Notes under the pieces: generated by a model
Database searches by the model: none
The model's input: the letters and a program-made list of their open reading frames with translations, nothing else
What the model was told of the DNA's origin: nothing
Translations under genes and position numbers: made by a program
Shown here: positions 1 to 8,172 of the stretch, one piece after another
Layout: the number at the start of each line of letters is the position of its first letter
Position numbering within the stretch: position 1 is the first letter of the stretch
From: Paracoccus jeotgali
Lineage (GTDB): Bacteria > Pseudomonadota > Alphaproteobacteria > Rhodobacterales > Rhodobacteraceae
Length of the DNA: 64,000 bases
Reading direction: 5' to 3'
Assembly: GCF_002865605.1 (NCBI RefSeq)
Contig: NZ_CP025583.1
Span: forward strand, 1,530,501-1,594,500

Positions 1-883
1 GGCCCATCGCGGCCCCGTCATCCGCCGCGCCCTCGCGCGTGCCGCGAAACACGGCAGAGCCGTCGGGCAGCAGGATCTCGCCCCGCAGATGCAGGCGGCC
101 GTCGCGCAGCAGCGCCAGCCCGGCGATGGGCGTCTCGCAGGACCCGTCCAGCCCGGCCAGGAACGCCCGCTCGGCCAGCAGCCGCAGCGTGGTGTCGGCA
201 TCGTTGATCGCCGCCAGCAGCGTGGCCACGCGGTCATCGTCGCGCCGCCGCTCGATCCCGATGGCGCCTTGCGCCACGGCCGGCAGCATCTCTTCGGACG
301 AGATCTCGCTGCGGGCCAGATCGACGCGGCCCAGCCGCACCAGCCCGGCCATGGCAAGGAAGGTCGCCTGCGCCACGCCCTCTTGCAGCTTCTTCATCCG
401 CGTCTGCACATTGCCGCGGAACTCGACCAGTTGCAGATCGGGGCGGCGATGGGCCAGCTGCGCGCGCCGGCGCAGGCTGGAACTGCCGACCACCGCGCCC
501 TGCGGCAGATCGGCGATGCTGGCGTGATGGGGGCTGACAAAGGCGTCACGGACGTCCTGACGCGGCAGATAGCAGTCGATCACCAGCCCGTCGGGCTGCA
601 GCACCGGCATGTCCTTCATCGAATGGACGGCGATGTCGATGCCGCCGTCCAGCAGCGCATCCTCGATCTCGCGGGTGAACAGACCCTTGCCGCCGATCTC
701 TTTCAGCGGGCGGTCGATGATGCGGTCGCCCGTGGTCTTGATCACGACGATCTCGAAGGCGTCGGCGGAGAGCCCGTGGGCCAGCATCAGCCGATCGCGG
801 GTTTCATGGGCCTGCGCCAATGCCAGCGGCGATCCGCGCGTGCCGATTTTCAGGGTGTTTTCGGGGTCGGGCCAATGTGTCAT
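1..883 (-). CDS. hemC: Porphobilinogen deaminase (hydroxymethylbilane synthase), 3' end cut by the window edge
   Basis: HemC joins four porphobilinogen molecules into hydroxymethylbilane in cytosolic tetrapyrrole synthesis. Reading the minus strand from the ATG at 883 gives MTHWPDPENTLKIGTRGSPL, the typical N-terminus with the IGTRGSPLALAQA motif. It continues through the conserved IKTTGD, KGLFTREIE and HSMKDMP segments, GSSSLRRRAQL, and the LDGSCETPIAG loop that carries the cysteine for the dipyrromethane cofactor. The frame is open to base 1, so the last part of the C-terminal domain lies outside the window. The gene diverges from hemE with 76 bases between the starts, a usual arrangement in this family of bacteria. 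The start was chosen because the only other nearby ATG upstream is out of frame. Confidence 0.95.
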   Translation of the reverse strand, partial: MTHWPDPENTLKIGTRGSPLALAQAHETRDRLMLAHGLSADAFEIVVIKTTGDRIIDRPLKEIGGKGLFTREIEDALLDGGIDIAVHSMKDMPVLQPDGLVIDCYLPRQDVRDAFVSPHHASIADLPQGAVVGSSSLRRRAQLAHRRPDLQLVEFRGNVQTRMKKLQEGVAQATFLAMAGLVRLGRVDLARSEISSEEMLPAVAQGAIGIERRRDDDRVATLLAAINDADTTLRLLAERAFLAGLDGSCETPIAGLALLRDGRLHLRGEILLPDGSAVFRGTREGAADDGAAMG

Positions 884-911
884 GGGCCAGCCATAGCCGC
901 GGCGCCCCGCC

Positions 912-939
912 TTGACAATGGCCCGCCCCCTGCGATGAA
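912..939 (+). promoter_or_regulatory. Possible hemE promoter
   Basis: TTGACA at 912-917 is a perfect -35 hexamer. The -10 is poor (GATGAA around 934-939, spacing about 16). It lies in the 76-base hemC-hemE intergenic gap, just upstream of the AAAGGAG ribosome binding site at about 947-953. The call rests mainly on the -35 match and position. Confidence 0.3.
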
Positions 940-959
940 GGGCCGCAAAGGAGAGTGCG

Positions 960-2006
960 ATGACCAAGAAGATCCTCCGCGCCCTGGCCGGCGAGACATT
1001 GCCCACGCCGCCGGTCTGGATGATGCGGCAAGCGGGACGTTACCTGCCCGAATACCGCGCCACCCGGGCCGAGGCGGGCGACTTTCTGTCGCTGTGCTAC
1101 GCGCCCGAACTCGCGGCCGAGGTGACGCTGCAACCGATCCGCCGCTTCGGCTTCGACGCGGCCATCCTCTTTGCCGATATCCTGCTGATCCCGCAGGCGC
1201 TTGGCAGCGATGTCTGGTTCGTCACCGGCGAGGGGCCGCGCCTGTCCACGATTACCGATGCAAGCGGCGTGAAGGCGCTGAAACCGGCGGCGGATGTGCA
1301 TGAAACGCTGTCGCCCGTGTACGAGACGCTGCGCATCCTGACCCGCGAACTGCCCCGCGACACCACGCTGATCGGCTTTGCCGGTGCGCCCTGGACGGTG
1401 GCCACCTATATGGTCGCCGGGCGCGGCACCCCGGATCAGGGCCCGGCCCATGCCTTCAAGGCCGAGGATCGGGCCGCCTTTTCGGCGCTGATCGACCGCA
1501 TCGCCGAGGCGACCATCGAATACCTCTCGGCCCAGATCGAGGCCGGGGCCGAGGTCGTCAAGCTGTTCGATTCCTGGGCCGGCAGCCTGAAGGGCGAGGA
1601 TTTCGACGAATTCTCACTCGCCCCCGCCCGCCGCATCATCGCCGCGCTGAAAGAGCGTCACCCCGGCATCCCGGTCATCGCCTTCCCGCGCGAGGCGGGC
1701 CCCCGTTACGAAGGCTTCGCCCGCGCGACCGGCGCCGATTGCGTGGCGCTCGACCAGTCGGTCGATCCGGCATGGGCGGCGGCGCATGTGCAACGCGACG
1801 GCTGCGTGCAGGGCAATCTGGACCCGCGACACATGGTCACGGGCGGTCAGGCCCTGATCGACGAGACGCGGCGCGTGGTCGAGGCGTTCCGGGGCGGGCC
1901 GCATATCTTCAATCTCGGCCACGGCATCACCCCAGACGCCGATCCCGACAATGTCGCGCTGATGGTGGAAACGATCCGCGCGATGGACCCGGGCGACAGC
2001 GCCTAG
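960..2006 (+). CDS. hemE: Uroporphyrinogen decarboxylase
   Basis: HemE decarboxylates the four acetate side chains of uroporphyrinogen III to give coproporphyrinogen III in the cytosol, at the branch toward heme and (bacterio)chlorophyll. The 348-residue length is normal. The N-terminal signature [16 protein letters not shown] holds the conserved Arg residues, and [13 protein letters not shown] and the C-terminal [16 protein letters not shown] segment are family hallmarks. The ATG at 960 follows AAAGGAG at good spacing. The gene is divergent from hemC. Its TAG stop shares the tetranucleotide CTAG (2003-2006) with the stop of the converging response regulator, leaving no room for a terminator between them. 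Confidence 0.97.
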   Translation: MTKKILRALAGETLPTPPVWMMRQAGRYLPEYRATRAEAGDFLSLCYAPELAAEVTLQPIRRFGFDAAILFADILLIPQALGSDVWFVTGEGPRLSTITDASGVKALKPAADVHETLSPVYETLRILTRELPRDTTLIGFAGAPWTVATYMVAGRGTPDQGPAHAFKAEDRAAFSALIDRIAEATIEYLSAQIEAGAEVVKLFDSWAGSLKGEDFDEFSLAPARRIIAALKERHPGIPVIAFPREAGPRYEGFARATGADCVALDQSVDPAWAAAHVQRDGCVQGNLDPRHMVTGGQALIDETRRVVEAFRGGPHIFNLGHGITPDADPDNVALMVETIRAMDPGDSA

Positions 2007-2968
2007 ACCTCGCCCGTCACCAGCGGCATGGACAGGATCAGGCCGACCAGTTCGGCCTGACGCCCCGCCCCGGTCTTGCCGAAGATGTTGCGCAGGTGAA
2101 AGGCGACGGTGGTCTGCGAGATCCCGATCTGCGCCGCGATCTGGTCGCGGCGCAGCCCCTCGGCCAGCAGGCTTGCGACCCGCGCCTCGGTCGGGGTCAG
2201 GCCGAACAGTTGGCCCAGCATCGCATCACCCATCGGCGCGACCCGGTCAGGGTCGCGCAGGACCAGCATCGCGCGCGCCCGACCCCCCGGCCCGTCCTGG
2301 CGCAAACGCAGCCCCGCGACCATCACCGCCGCCCCGGCCTGCAGGCGCAGCGCCTCTTCGGCATCGCCGCCGGGGGTCAGCAGGCGGTCGATCAGGGCGG
2401 CCAGCCGGCGGCCATCCTCGCCTATGCCGCTGACCCGCCCCGACAGCGTGATCCCGGCCAAAGGTGCCAGCTTGCGGGCGGACAGGTTGGCGTGAACGAC
2501 GCTGCCCTCCGCGCCCAGCAGCACGACACCGAGCGACAGCAGGTCCAGCGCCGCGAGCCCCGCGCCATCCGGCTGCGCGTCGCGCAGCCGCGTCACCTGC
2601 CCCAGACGCGCCGCCACCGTCGCCCGCAGCAGGTCATAGTCGATGGGCTTGGTCAGATAATCGTCCGCCCCCGCGATCCGCCCGTCGATCACCTGCGCGC
2701 GCGAGGTCAATGCGGTCAGAAACAAGAACGGCACCACGTCCAGATCGGGCCGCCGCTGCCGCAGATGGGCCAGCAGCGCCTTGCCGTCCATGCCGGGCAT
2801 GACGATGTCGCACAGGATCAGATCGGGGCGCTGGCCTTCCAGCAGCGTCAGCGCCTGATCTGCGTCGGCGGCGGTCAGCACCTCATATCCGGCATCGCGC
2901 AGGTCAAAGGCGATGTCGTCGCACAGCGCGGGCTCGTCCTCGATGCACAGGATCAGCGGCGCGGTCAT
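2003..2968 (-). CDS. Response regulator with receiver and LuxR-type DNA-binding domain
   Basis: This is a 321-residue two-component regulator. The receiver domain (about 1-125) shows the acidic cluster IEDE near residue 10, the phosphoacceptor Asp54 in [13 protein letters not shown], and Lys107 in DYLTKPID. A middle region of about 110 residues resembles a degenerate PAS-like or linker domain; this is a guess. The C-terminal LuxR helix-turn-helix spans about 255-315 ([16 protein letters not shown] and [18 protein letters not shown]). The frame is open further upstream, but [12 protein letters not shown] at 2968 is the true start: it begins the receiver fold and overlaps the kinase stop as ATGA. 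It is the last gene of the three-gene operon running from 4757 to 2003. The regulated genes are unknown. Confidence 0.9.
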   Translation of the reverse strand: MTAPLILCIEDEPALCDDIAFDLRDAGYEVLTAADADQALTLLEGQRPDLILCDIVMPGMDGKALLAHLRQRRPDLDVVPFLFLTALTSRAQVIDGRIAGADDYLTKPIDYDLLRATVAARLGQVTRLRDAQPDGAGLAALDLLSLGVVLLGAEGSVVHANLSARKLAPLAGITLSGRVSGIGEDGRRLAALIDRLLTPGGDAEEALRLQAGAAVMVAGLRLRQDGPGGRARAMLVLRDPDRVAPMGDAMLGQLFGLTPTEARVASLLAEGLRRDQIAAQIGISQTTVAFHLRNIFGKTGAGRQAELVGLILSMPLVTGEV

Positions 2969-4287
2969 GGCGCGGGCTTCGGCAGCGTCAGGGTCGCGGT
3001 CAGCCCGCCACCCGCCCGCGGCGCCAGCGTCACCTCGCCCCCCTGCAGCCGCGCCAGATGCCGCGCCAGCGTCAGCCCGAGGCCAGAGCCGGGGACGCTG
3101 CCCTGCCCCGCCCCGCGCCGGAACCGGTCGAAGGCGCGCGCCAGATCCGCCGCGCTCATTCCCGGCCCGCGATCGCTGATCCGGCACCACACCTGCCCGT
3201 GATCCGCACCCACAGCGACCTCGACCGGGCTTTCCGGCGGCGCATAGGCCAACCCATTGCCGATTAGGTTCGACAGGATCTCGGAGGTCAGCGACAGATC
3301 GCAGGCGGCGGTGACGGGCGTCTCGGGCGCAATGACCGTGACGCGAGCGGCATCAGCGGGGCGCGAGCGGGCCAGCCCCTCGACGCAGGTCTGCGCCAGT
3401 TCGTGCAGATCATGGGCGCGCAGCCGGGGCTGGATCGCATCCCGCTCTAGCCGCGACATCATCAGCGCGGTGTCCGACAGGCTGACCAGCCGCGCCACCG
3501 CCTCGCGCGAGACGGCGGCCTTTTCGGCGATCAGCGCGGCCGAGGCGGTGGCCCCGTGCCGGGTCAGCCGGTGCATGGCGCTGTCGATCACCGCCAGCGG
3601 CGTCCGCAGCTGATGGGCGATCAGATCGGCGAATTGGCGGTGGTTCTCGGACAGCTCACGCTCTCGCTCCAGCGCATGGGCCAGCCGCGCGGCCTCGATC
3701 CGGTCGAGGCGCGCGCGCATCAGCCGCCGCTCGCGGTCGATGAGGATTAGCGCGAGGCCCAGCCCCGCCAGCCCCGCCACCAGCACCGCCATCAGCGCCA
3801 GCCGATGCAGGTGCCCCAGCCGATCCAGATGCGCCGCCTGCTCTTGCCATTCATGCGACATGGCAAGGCTGGCGCTGCCGCGCAGCGTGGCAGTCAGGCG
3901 GGTCACATCCTCGGCCAGCGCGCCAAGGTCGCCCCCCGCCGCCGGGTCGTTGTCCAGCAGCGTCGCGCTCCAGCCCGACAGCACGTCAAACACACCCGCC
4001 GCCTGCAGAAACCGCCGCTGCGGCCCCTGATCCAGCAGGCCCAGCCGCGACAGCAGCAGATCGAAGCGCGTCTCGACCGCCGCTGGATCGGCGCCGTCCG
4101 ACAGCGCCAGCGCCAGATGCAGCGCCTCGGCCTGGGTCTGGCCAAAGATCCAGATCATGTTCTCGGTCGCCGAAATCCGCATCTGCCGTTCAAGCGCGAC
4201 CAGATGCCACGCCGCCAGCCCCAGCAGGCCCAGACAGACCACGACCAGCCCCCCCATACCCAGAAACCGCGCCCGCAGCGGGGTCAT
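2965..4287 (-). CDS. Membrane sensor histidine kinase
   Basis: This 440-residue kinase is the partner of the downstream response regulator. A transmembrane helix lies near residues 10-30, followed by a periplasmic region of about 130 residues and a second helix near 162-184. The dimerisation and phosphotransfer box is FADLIAHQLRTPL with His225. The ATPase domain shows the N box NLIGNGLAYAPPES, G1 box ISDRGPGMSAAD, an F box and G2 box GSGLGLTLARHL. It overlaps the regulator by ATGA at 2965-2968 and starts inside the stop of the preceding periplasmic gene (4284-4287), so the three genes are probably translationally coupled. The signal is not known; the co-transcribed periplasmic protein is the obvious candidate accessory sensor. 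Confidence 0.92.
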   Translation of the reverse strand: MTPLRARFLGMGGLVVVCLGLLGLAAWHLVALERQMRISATENMIWIFGQTQAEALHLALALSDGADPAAVETRFDLLLSRLGLLDQGPQRRFLQAAGVFDVLSGWSATLLDNDPAAGGDLGALAEDVTRLTATLRGSASLAMSHEWQEQAAHLDRLGHLHRLALMAVLVAGLAGLGLALILIDRERRLMRARLDRIEAARLAHALERERELSENHRQFADLIAHQLRTPLAVIDSAMHRLTRHGATASAALIAEKAAVSREAVARLVSLSDTALMMSRLERDAIQPRLRAHDLHELAQTCVEGLARSRPADAARVTVIAPETPVTAACDLSLTSEILSNLIGNGLAYAPPESPVEVAVGADHGQVWCRISDRGPGMSAADLARAFDRFRRGAGQGSVPGSGLGLTLARHLARLQGGEVTLAPRAGGGLTATLTLPKPAP

Positions 4288-4757
4288 CTGACCTCGAGCC
4301 CGACCAGTTGCCAGACCCAGCGCATGTCATAGCGGATATCCTGAAGCTCGGCAAAATCGTCGCGGGGATAGACGATCCAGACCGGCCCCTTGTCGCGCGG
4401 TCCAAGCGCCTCGCCATTCATGTAGAGCGCCGCGAGGACGTCGAACCGGTCGAAATCGCTGGCCGGGATGTCGATGACATAATCGTTCAGCGCGGTCGCC
4501 CGCACGCTGTCCCCCTGCGCCCCGGCAAGCGCCAGCAGGTCGCGCATCAGCACCCCCCGAAACCGCTGCGGCCCATCGGTGACGCTGGTCGAGGTGACGA
4601 GTTCGTGCCAGCCCAGCCCCTCGAGCTGCGCCCGGCTGATCGCGACATGGCCGCCTGAGACCTTGCCGGTCAGCGTCAGGATCGGCTGATCGGCATGGGC
4701 CGGAAGGGTCAGGGTAAGCAGGGCGGTGAGGGTCAAATTGGACAGAAATACTCGCAT
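4284..4757 (-). CDS. Periplasmic protein with a molybdopterin-oxidoreductase-like fold, lacking cysteine
   Basis: The 157-residue product starts with a clear Sec signal peptide (hydrophobic 5-19, AHADQ cleavage near 22). The mature part, with segments such as LTLTGKV, FRGVLMRDLLALAGA, YVIDIPASDF, MNGEALGPRDKGPVWIVYP and MRWVWQLVGLEV, resembles the oxidoreductase molybdopterin-binding (sulfite-oxidase type) fold. The whole protein has no cysteine, so the residue that ligates molybdenum in active family members is missing. Catalysis is unlikely and a binding or sensing role is inferred. It is the first gene of an operon with the histidine kinase and response regulator, overlapping the kinase by four bases. 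Family assignment is from sequence memory only. Confidence 0.75.
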   Translation of the reverse strand: MRVFLSNLTLTALLTLTLPAHADQPILTLTGKVSGGHVAISRAQLEGLGWHELVTSTSVTDGPQRFRGVLMRDLLALAGAQGDSVRATALNDYVIDIPASDFDRFDVLAALYMNGEALGPRDKGPVWIVYPRDDFAELQDIRYDMRWVWQLVGLEVR

Positions 4758-4936
4758 TCGCAGAGCCTAGCACCGGAATCGCCAAAGCGGCCAGATCAAT
4801 CCCTTGTCTTATGGGCCAGACCCGAGTCACTTCGCAAAAGCGGTCAGGCGCAGGACATGCAATTCGCGCCTTGTCACTCGTAAGCCGGGCGAAACGAACA
4901 GGGCCTCGAACGGAAAGCAACGAGCGAAACAAAAGC

Positions 4937-4965
4937 TTGTCCGCCTCGCACATCGCTTCTATCTT
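4937..4965 (+). promoter_or_regulatory. Possible promoter of the 5.0-6.4 kb cassette
   Basis: TTGTCC (4937-4942) and TATCTT (4960-4965) are separated by 17 bases, each matching the consensus at four of six positions. They lie 33 bases upstream of the first cassette gene in the 241-base gap after the divergent signalling operon. Otherwise the gap shows nothing recognisable. Confidence 0.35.
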
Positions 4966-4998
4966 CACGAAAGCGTTTTCTCGGTATGGTGTTGTTTG

Positions 4999-5421
4999 AT
5001 GAGTACAGCGTTTGACAGCCTTGCGCGTGAGTTGAATTCCGCGCCTCCCACTCGCAAGATCCGGCAGATGTTGGAGCGGACGGACCTTCCCGCCGATGTC
5101 AAGGCGCTGCTCTTTGAACTCGCCGACATCACGGTCACTGTCGGCGGCAAGATCCTCGCCATCGGCCGAAAGCTTCTGGACTTTGCGCTAAGCCTTTTGC
5201 GCGCTTTTCCCGGAATCGCCTTGGGGATCATCGTTGCCTATGTGCTCGCCGGGGTGATTGACGCTATTCCGCTGTTGGGCAAGTTGCTTAGGCGGATCAT
5301 GGGACCTCTATTGCTGGCGATGGGTATTGCCATGGGTGCGCTGAAGGATTTCACTGCCGACGACTTCCGGGCACGCGTGGACGGTTTCATCGATGCGTTT
5401 CGCGCCTTGACGGAGGCCTGA
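4999..5421 (+). CDS. Small membrane protein of unknown function, first gene of a two-gene cassette
   Basis: I do not recognise this 140-residue protein. Residues 1-55 are hydrophilic and look helical. A long hydrophobic stretch from about residue 60 to 120 (LSLLRAFPGIALGIIVAYVLAG, then IMGPLLLAMGIAMGAL) suggests two membrane helices. The C-terminus is short and charged (DDFRARVDGFIDAFRALTEA). The ATG at 4999 is preferred over upstream frame extension because the upstream translation is unlike protein and matches the noncoding gap; no strong ribosome binding site is visible. The next gene begins one base after the stop, so the two are almost certainly co-transcribed. Base composition is visibly less GC-rich than the neighbours, which hints at acquisition by transfer. 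Confidence 0.7.
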   Translation: MSTAFDSLARELNSAPPTRKIRQMLERTDLPADVKALLFELADITVTVGGKILAIGRKLLDFALSLLRAFPGIALGIIVAYVLAGVIDAIPLLGKLLRRIMGPLLLAMGIAMGALKDFTADDFRARVDGFIDAFRALTEA

Positions 5422-5422
5422 G

Positions 5423-6358
5423 ATGGACCAGGAACAGCAGCAGGCGACCGAGAGGCTCGTCGACGACCTGAACCAGGTCGAGATGGTGGTCGCGGATAGC
5501 AACAAATTCAAGTTGAAGCTTGGCATCGGCGAGGACGCCTACACCAGCCAGAAACTCTTGAATGTCTATGACCTTTTCACTGACGCTAAGAGTGCCTTTT
5601 TCTTGGGTTCGACTGGCGCAGGTTTTGCCGCCACTCTGATTCCCGCTGCCAAGGTCGGGTTGATGACGAAGGCGGCGATAGCCGTCGGTCTCGCCACCGC
5701 ACCCGCGACCGCGCCGCTGGCGCTGGTCGCAACGGCTGCGGCGGGGATTGCCTCGGGGGGCGTTTATTTCGGCGCAATGCGCGCTATCAAGGGCGGAACC
5801 TCGAGGCAGGTCGAAACAATCCCGAAATTCATCAATACCCCCATCGACATTCTGGGCGCCACGCTGTTCGACATGATTGCCGGGCTGGCGCTGAAGGTCG
5901 CATCATTTTCCGGACCTGTCGACGAGAGCGAGCGCGAAGCGGTTGTGAATTATTTCTCCGAGGAATGGGGAATTTCGACCGATTATGCCCGCAAGGCTTT
6001 GCCTCTGCTGGAATTGCAGATCCGCGATCAAAGCCTGAAGGCAATGGCGAAATCGTTGGCAGATTTTCAGTTGGACAACCCGGACTGCGAGCCGGACGCG
6101 ATGCGGAAGGTGATCAAGGATTTCCTGATCGAGATTGCAGAGGCCGACGGCGAACATGACGAGGCCGAAACATTGGCCATCGACGCGGTCGAACGCGAAT
6201 TCGCCGCGGCATTGTCCACCCAAGCCAAATTGACGCGCAAGGCAGGGCAATATTCGTCCAAGGCGACGGATATGGCGAAAAGCGGCGGATCGGCGGTCAG
6301 CGCCGGTGCCAGAACCGCATTTCAGAGCCTGCGCGGCCGGATGTCGCGGGAAAAATAG
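5423..6358 (+). CDS. Membrane-associated protein with a TerB-like C-terminal domain
   Basis: The 311-residue product has a charged N-terminus (1-50), a Gly/Ala-rich hydrophobic block at about 55-125 that can span or insert in the membrane, and an acidic helical domain at about 165-265. Segments such as SEREAVVNYFSEEWGIS, MRKVIKDFLIEIAEADGEHD and ETLAIDAVEREF in that domain resemble the TerB/DjlA N-terminal family, whose conserved acidic residues are thought to bind metal. The C-terminus is Ser/Ala/Arg-rich. It starts one base after the small membrane gene. TerB-like domains occur in tellurite resistance and in membrane-linked stress or phage-response complexes, but no ter gene is nearby and the function is unknown. 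The TerB relation is a pattern judgement, not a database match. Confidence 0.7.
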   Translation: MDQEQQQATERLVDDLNQVEMVVADSNKFKLKLGIGEDAYTSQKLLNVYDLFTDAKSAFFLGSTGAGFAATLIPAAKVGLMTKAAIAVGLATAPATAPLALVATAAAGIASGGVYFGAMRAIKGGTSRQVETIPKFINTPIDILGATLFDMIAGLALKVASFSGPVDESEREAVVNYFSEEWGISTDYARKALPLLELQIRDQSLKAMAKSLADFQLDNPDCEPDAMRKVIKDFLIEIAEADGEHDEAETLAIDAVEREFAAALSTQAKLTRKAGQYSSKATDMAKSGGSAVSAGARTAFQSLRGRMSREK

Positions 6359-6519
6359 CGACCGCGCGTCGAAGGCGGGTGGCACCACCCTCGGGGTCGC
6401 TCCCCGGGGGCTGTCTTGGCTGCGCCGAACTGCTATGACCAGAGTCGCATCAAGGGTGCCCCCGGCCGCAGACACCTATATGTCGCGGCCGGGCGCAGCC
6501 CGCCCATGTTGGAAAAGCG

Positions 6520-8172
6520 ATGAAGATTCTCAAGCGATACACCATTTTCGCGCTGTCGGGCCTGCTGGCCCTGGCGGCGCTTGTGGCGGCGGTCCGGACC
6601 GGCAGTTTCGGCTGGTATGCGGCGGCGGCGGTGCCGGTTCTGCTGTTTCTGCTGGGGATCTATGACCTGATCCAGCGGCGGCACGCGATCCTGCGCAACT
6701 ATCCGATCATCGGCCATCTGCGCTTTCTGTTCGAGAATTTCCGCCCCGAGATCCGCCAATACATGATCGAGGGAGACCGCGACGAGGTGCCGTTCAGCCG
6801 CGATGCCCGCGCGCTCGTCTATCAGCGCGCCAAGGGGGTCGAGGACAAGCGGCCCTTCGGCACGATCGAGAATGTCTATGGCTCGGGCTATTCCTGGCTG
6901 ACCCATTCGGCGACGCCTGTCGCCAATACCGACAGCGATTTCCGCGTCACCGTCGGCGGGCCGGACTCCCTGCAACCCTATTCCGCCAGCCTCTACAACA
7001 TCTCGGCGATGAGCTTCGGGGCGCTATCGGGCAATGCGATCCTGGCGCTGAACAAGGGCGCGCGCATGGCCGGGTTCGCGCAGGACACGGGCGAGGGCAG
7101 CGTCAGCCGCTTTCACCGCGAGGGCGGCGGCGATCTGATCTTTCAGGTCGCCTCGGGCTATTTCTCGTGCCGCAACCCGGATGGCAGCTTTTCGCCCGAA
7201 CGCTTTGCCACCATCGCCGCCGATCCGCAGATCAAGATGGTCGAGATCAAGCTGAGCCAGGGCGCCAAGCCCGGTCATGGCGGGATGCTGCCCGCCGCCA
7301 AGATCTCGGCCGAGATTGCCGAGGCGCGGGGCATTCCGATGGGCGTCGACTGCATCTCGCCGCCCGCGCACAGCACCTTTTCGACGCCGATCGGGCTGAT
7401 GCAGTTCATCAAGCAGCTGCGCGACCTGTCGGGCGGCAAGCCGGTCGGGTTCAAGCTGTGCATCGGGCACCGGCGCGAGTTTCTCAGCATGGTCAAGGCG
7501 ATGCTGGAGACCGGCATCCGCCCCGATTTCATCGTCATCGACGGGGCCGAGGGCGGGACCGGCGCGGCCCCGGTCGAGTTCGTCAACCGCGTCGGCATGC
7601 CGATGCTCGAGGGGCTGACCTTCGTCCACAACGCCCTGCGCGGCGCCGGGCTGCGGGACGAGATCCGCATCGGCGTCGCGGGCAAGATCGTCTCGGCCTT
7701 CGACATCGCCCGCGCGCTTGCCCTGGGCGCGGACTGGTGCAATTCGGGCCGCGGCTTCATGTTCGCCATCGGCTGCATCCAGGCCCAATCCTGCCACACC
7801 AACACCTGCCCGGTGGGCATCGCGACGCAGGACCCGCTGCGCCAGCGCGCGCTGGATGTGGGCGACAAAAGCGAGCGCGTGGCGCGGTTCCACCGCAACA
7901 CCATGCACGCCCTGGGCGAGATCGCGGGCGCGGCGGGGCTGCGAAATCCCAGCGATTTCATGCCCTATCACTTCATGTTCCGGCAAAAGGACAATGAGTT
8001 CCGCGACGGGAACGAGGCCTATCCCTATCTGCCCGAAGGCTTCCTGCTGTCGGATGAAGAGATCCCCGAACTCGCCGACTGGTATGCCCGCTGGGGCCGG
8101 GCCAGCGCGCACAGCTTTGACCCGCCGGAAATTCCGCACGGGCCGTTTCCGCGCAGCATGAAGCGCGCCTAG
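6520..8172 (+). CDS. FMN-binding glutamate-synthase family protein, membrane-anchored
   Basis: This 550-residue protein matches the synthase (FMN/TIM-barrel) domain of glutamate synthase without the glutaminase domain. Two hydrophobic helices occupy about 8-48. The barrel contains the conserved YNISAMSFGALS segment, GEGS, VEIKLSQGAKPGHGG, DGAEGGTGAAP, and the cysteine cluster GCIQAQSCHTNTCPVGIATQ that binds a 3Fe-4S centre in GOGAT. Stand-alone proteins of this type are widespread in proteobacteria and their true substrate is generally not established; glutamate synthesis would need an external ammonia source and electron donor. The gene stands alone, and its stop shares CTAG (8169-8172) with the converging manB. 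Confidence 0.88.
   Translation: MKILKRYTIFALSGLLALAALVAAVRTGSFGWYAAAAVPVLLFLLGIYDLIQRRHAILRNYPIIGHLRFLFENFRPEIRQYMIEGDRDEVPFSRDARALVYQRAKGVEDKRPFGTIENVYGSGYSWLTHSATPVANTDSDFRVTVGGPDSLQPYSASLYNISAMSFGALSGNAILALNKGARMAGFAQDTGEGSVSRFHREGGGDLIFQVASGYFSCRNPDGSFSPERFATIAADPQIKMVEIKLSQGAKPGHGGMLPAAKISAEIAEARGIPMGVDCISPPAHSTFSTPIGLMQFIKQLRDLSGGKPVGFKLCIGHRREFLSMVKAMLETGIRPDFIVIDGAEGGTGAAPVEFVNRVGMPMLEGLTFVHNALRGAGLRDEIRIGVAGKIVSAFDIARALALGADWCNSGRGFMFAIGCIQAQSCHTNTCPVGIATQDPLRQRALDVGDKSERVARFHRNTMHALGEIAGAAGLRNPSDFMPYHFMFRQKDNEFRDGNEAYPYLPEGFLLSDEEIPELADWYARWGRASAHSFDPPEIPHGPFPRSMKRA

Noticed and set aside
4804..4998. Longer version of the small membrane protein starting at 4804
   Set aside because: The extra 65 codons read basic, unstructured sequence across the putative promoter at 4937-4965; the likely start is ATG 4999.
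5423..6358. Assignment as a tellurite-resistance protein
   Set aside because: Only the C-terminal part looks TerB-like and there are no other ter genes, so naming it TerB would overstate the evidence.
6359..6519. Small GC-rich inverted repeats before the glutamate-synthase-like gene
   Set aside because: Arms are short and imperfect with no T tract; not distinguishable from background in this composition.
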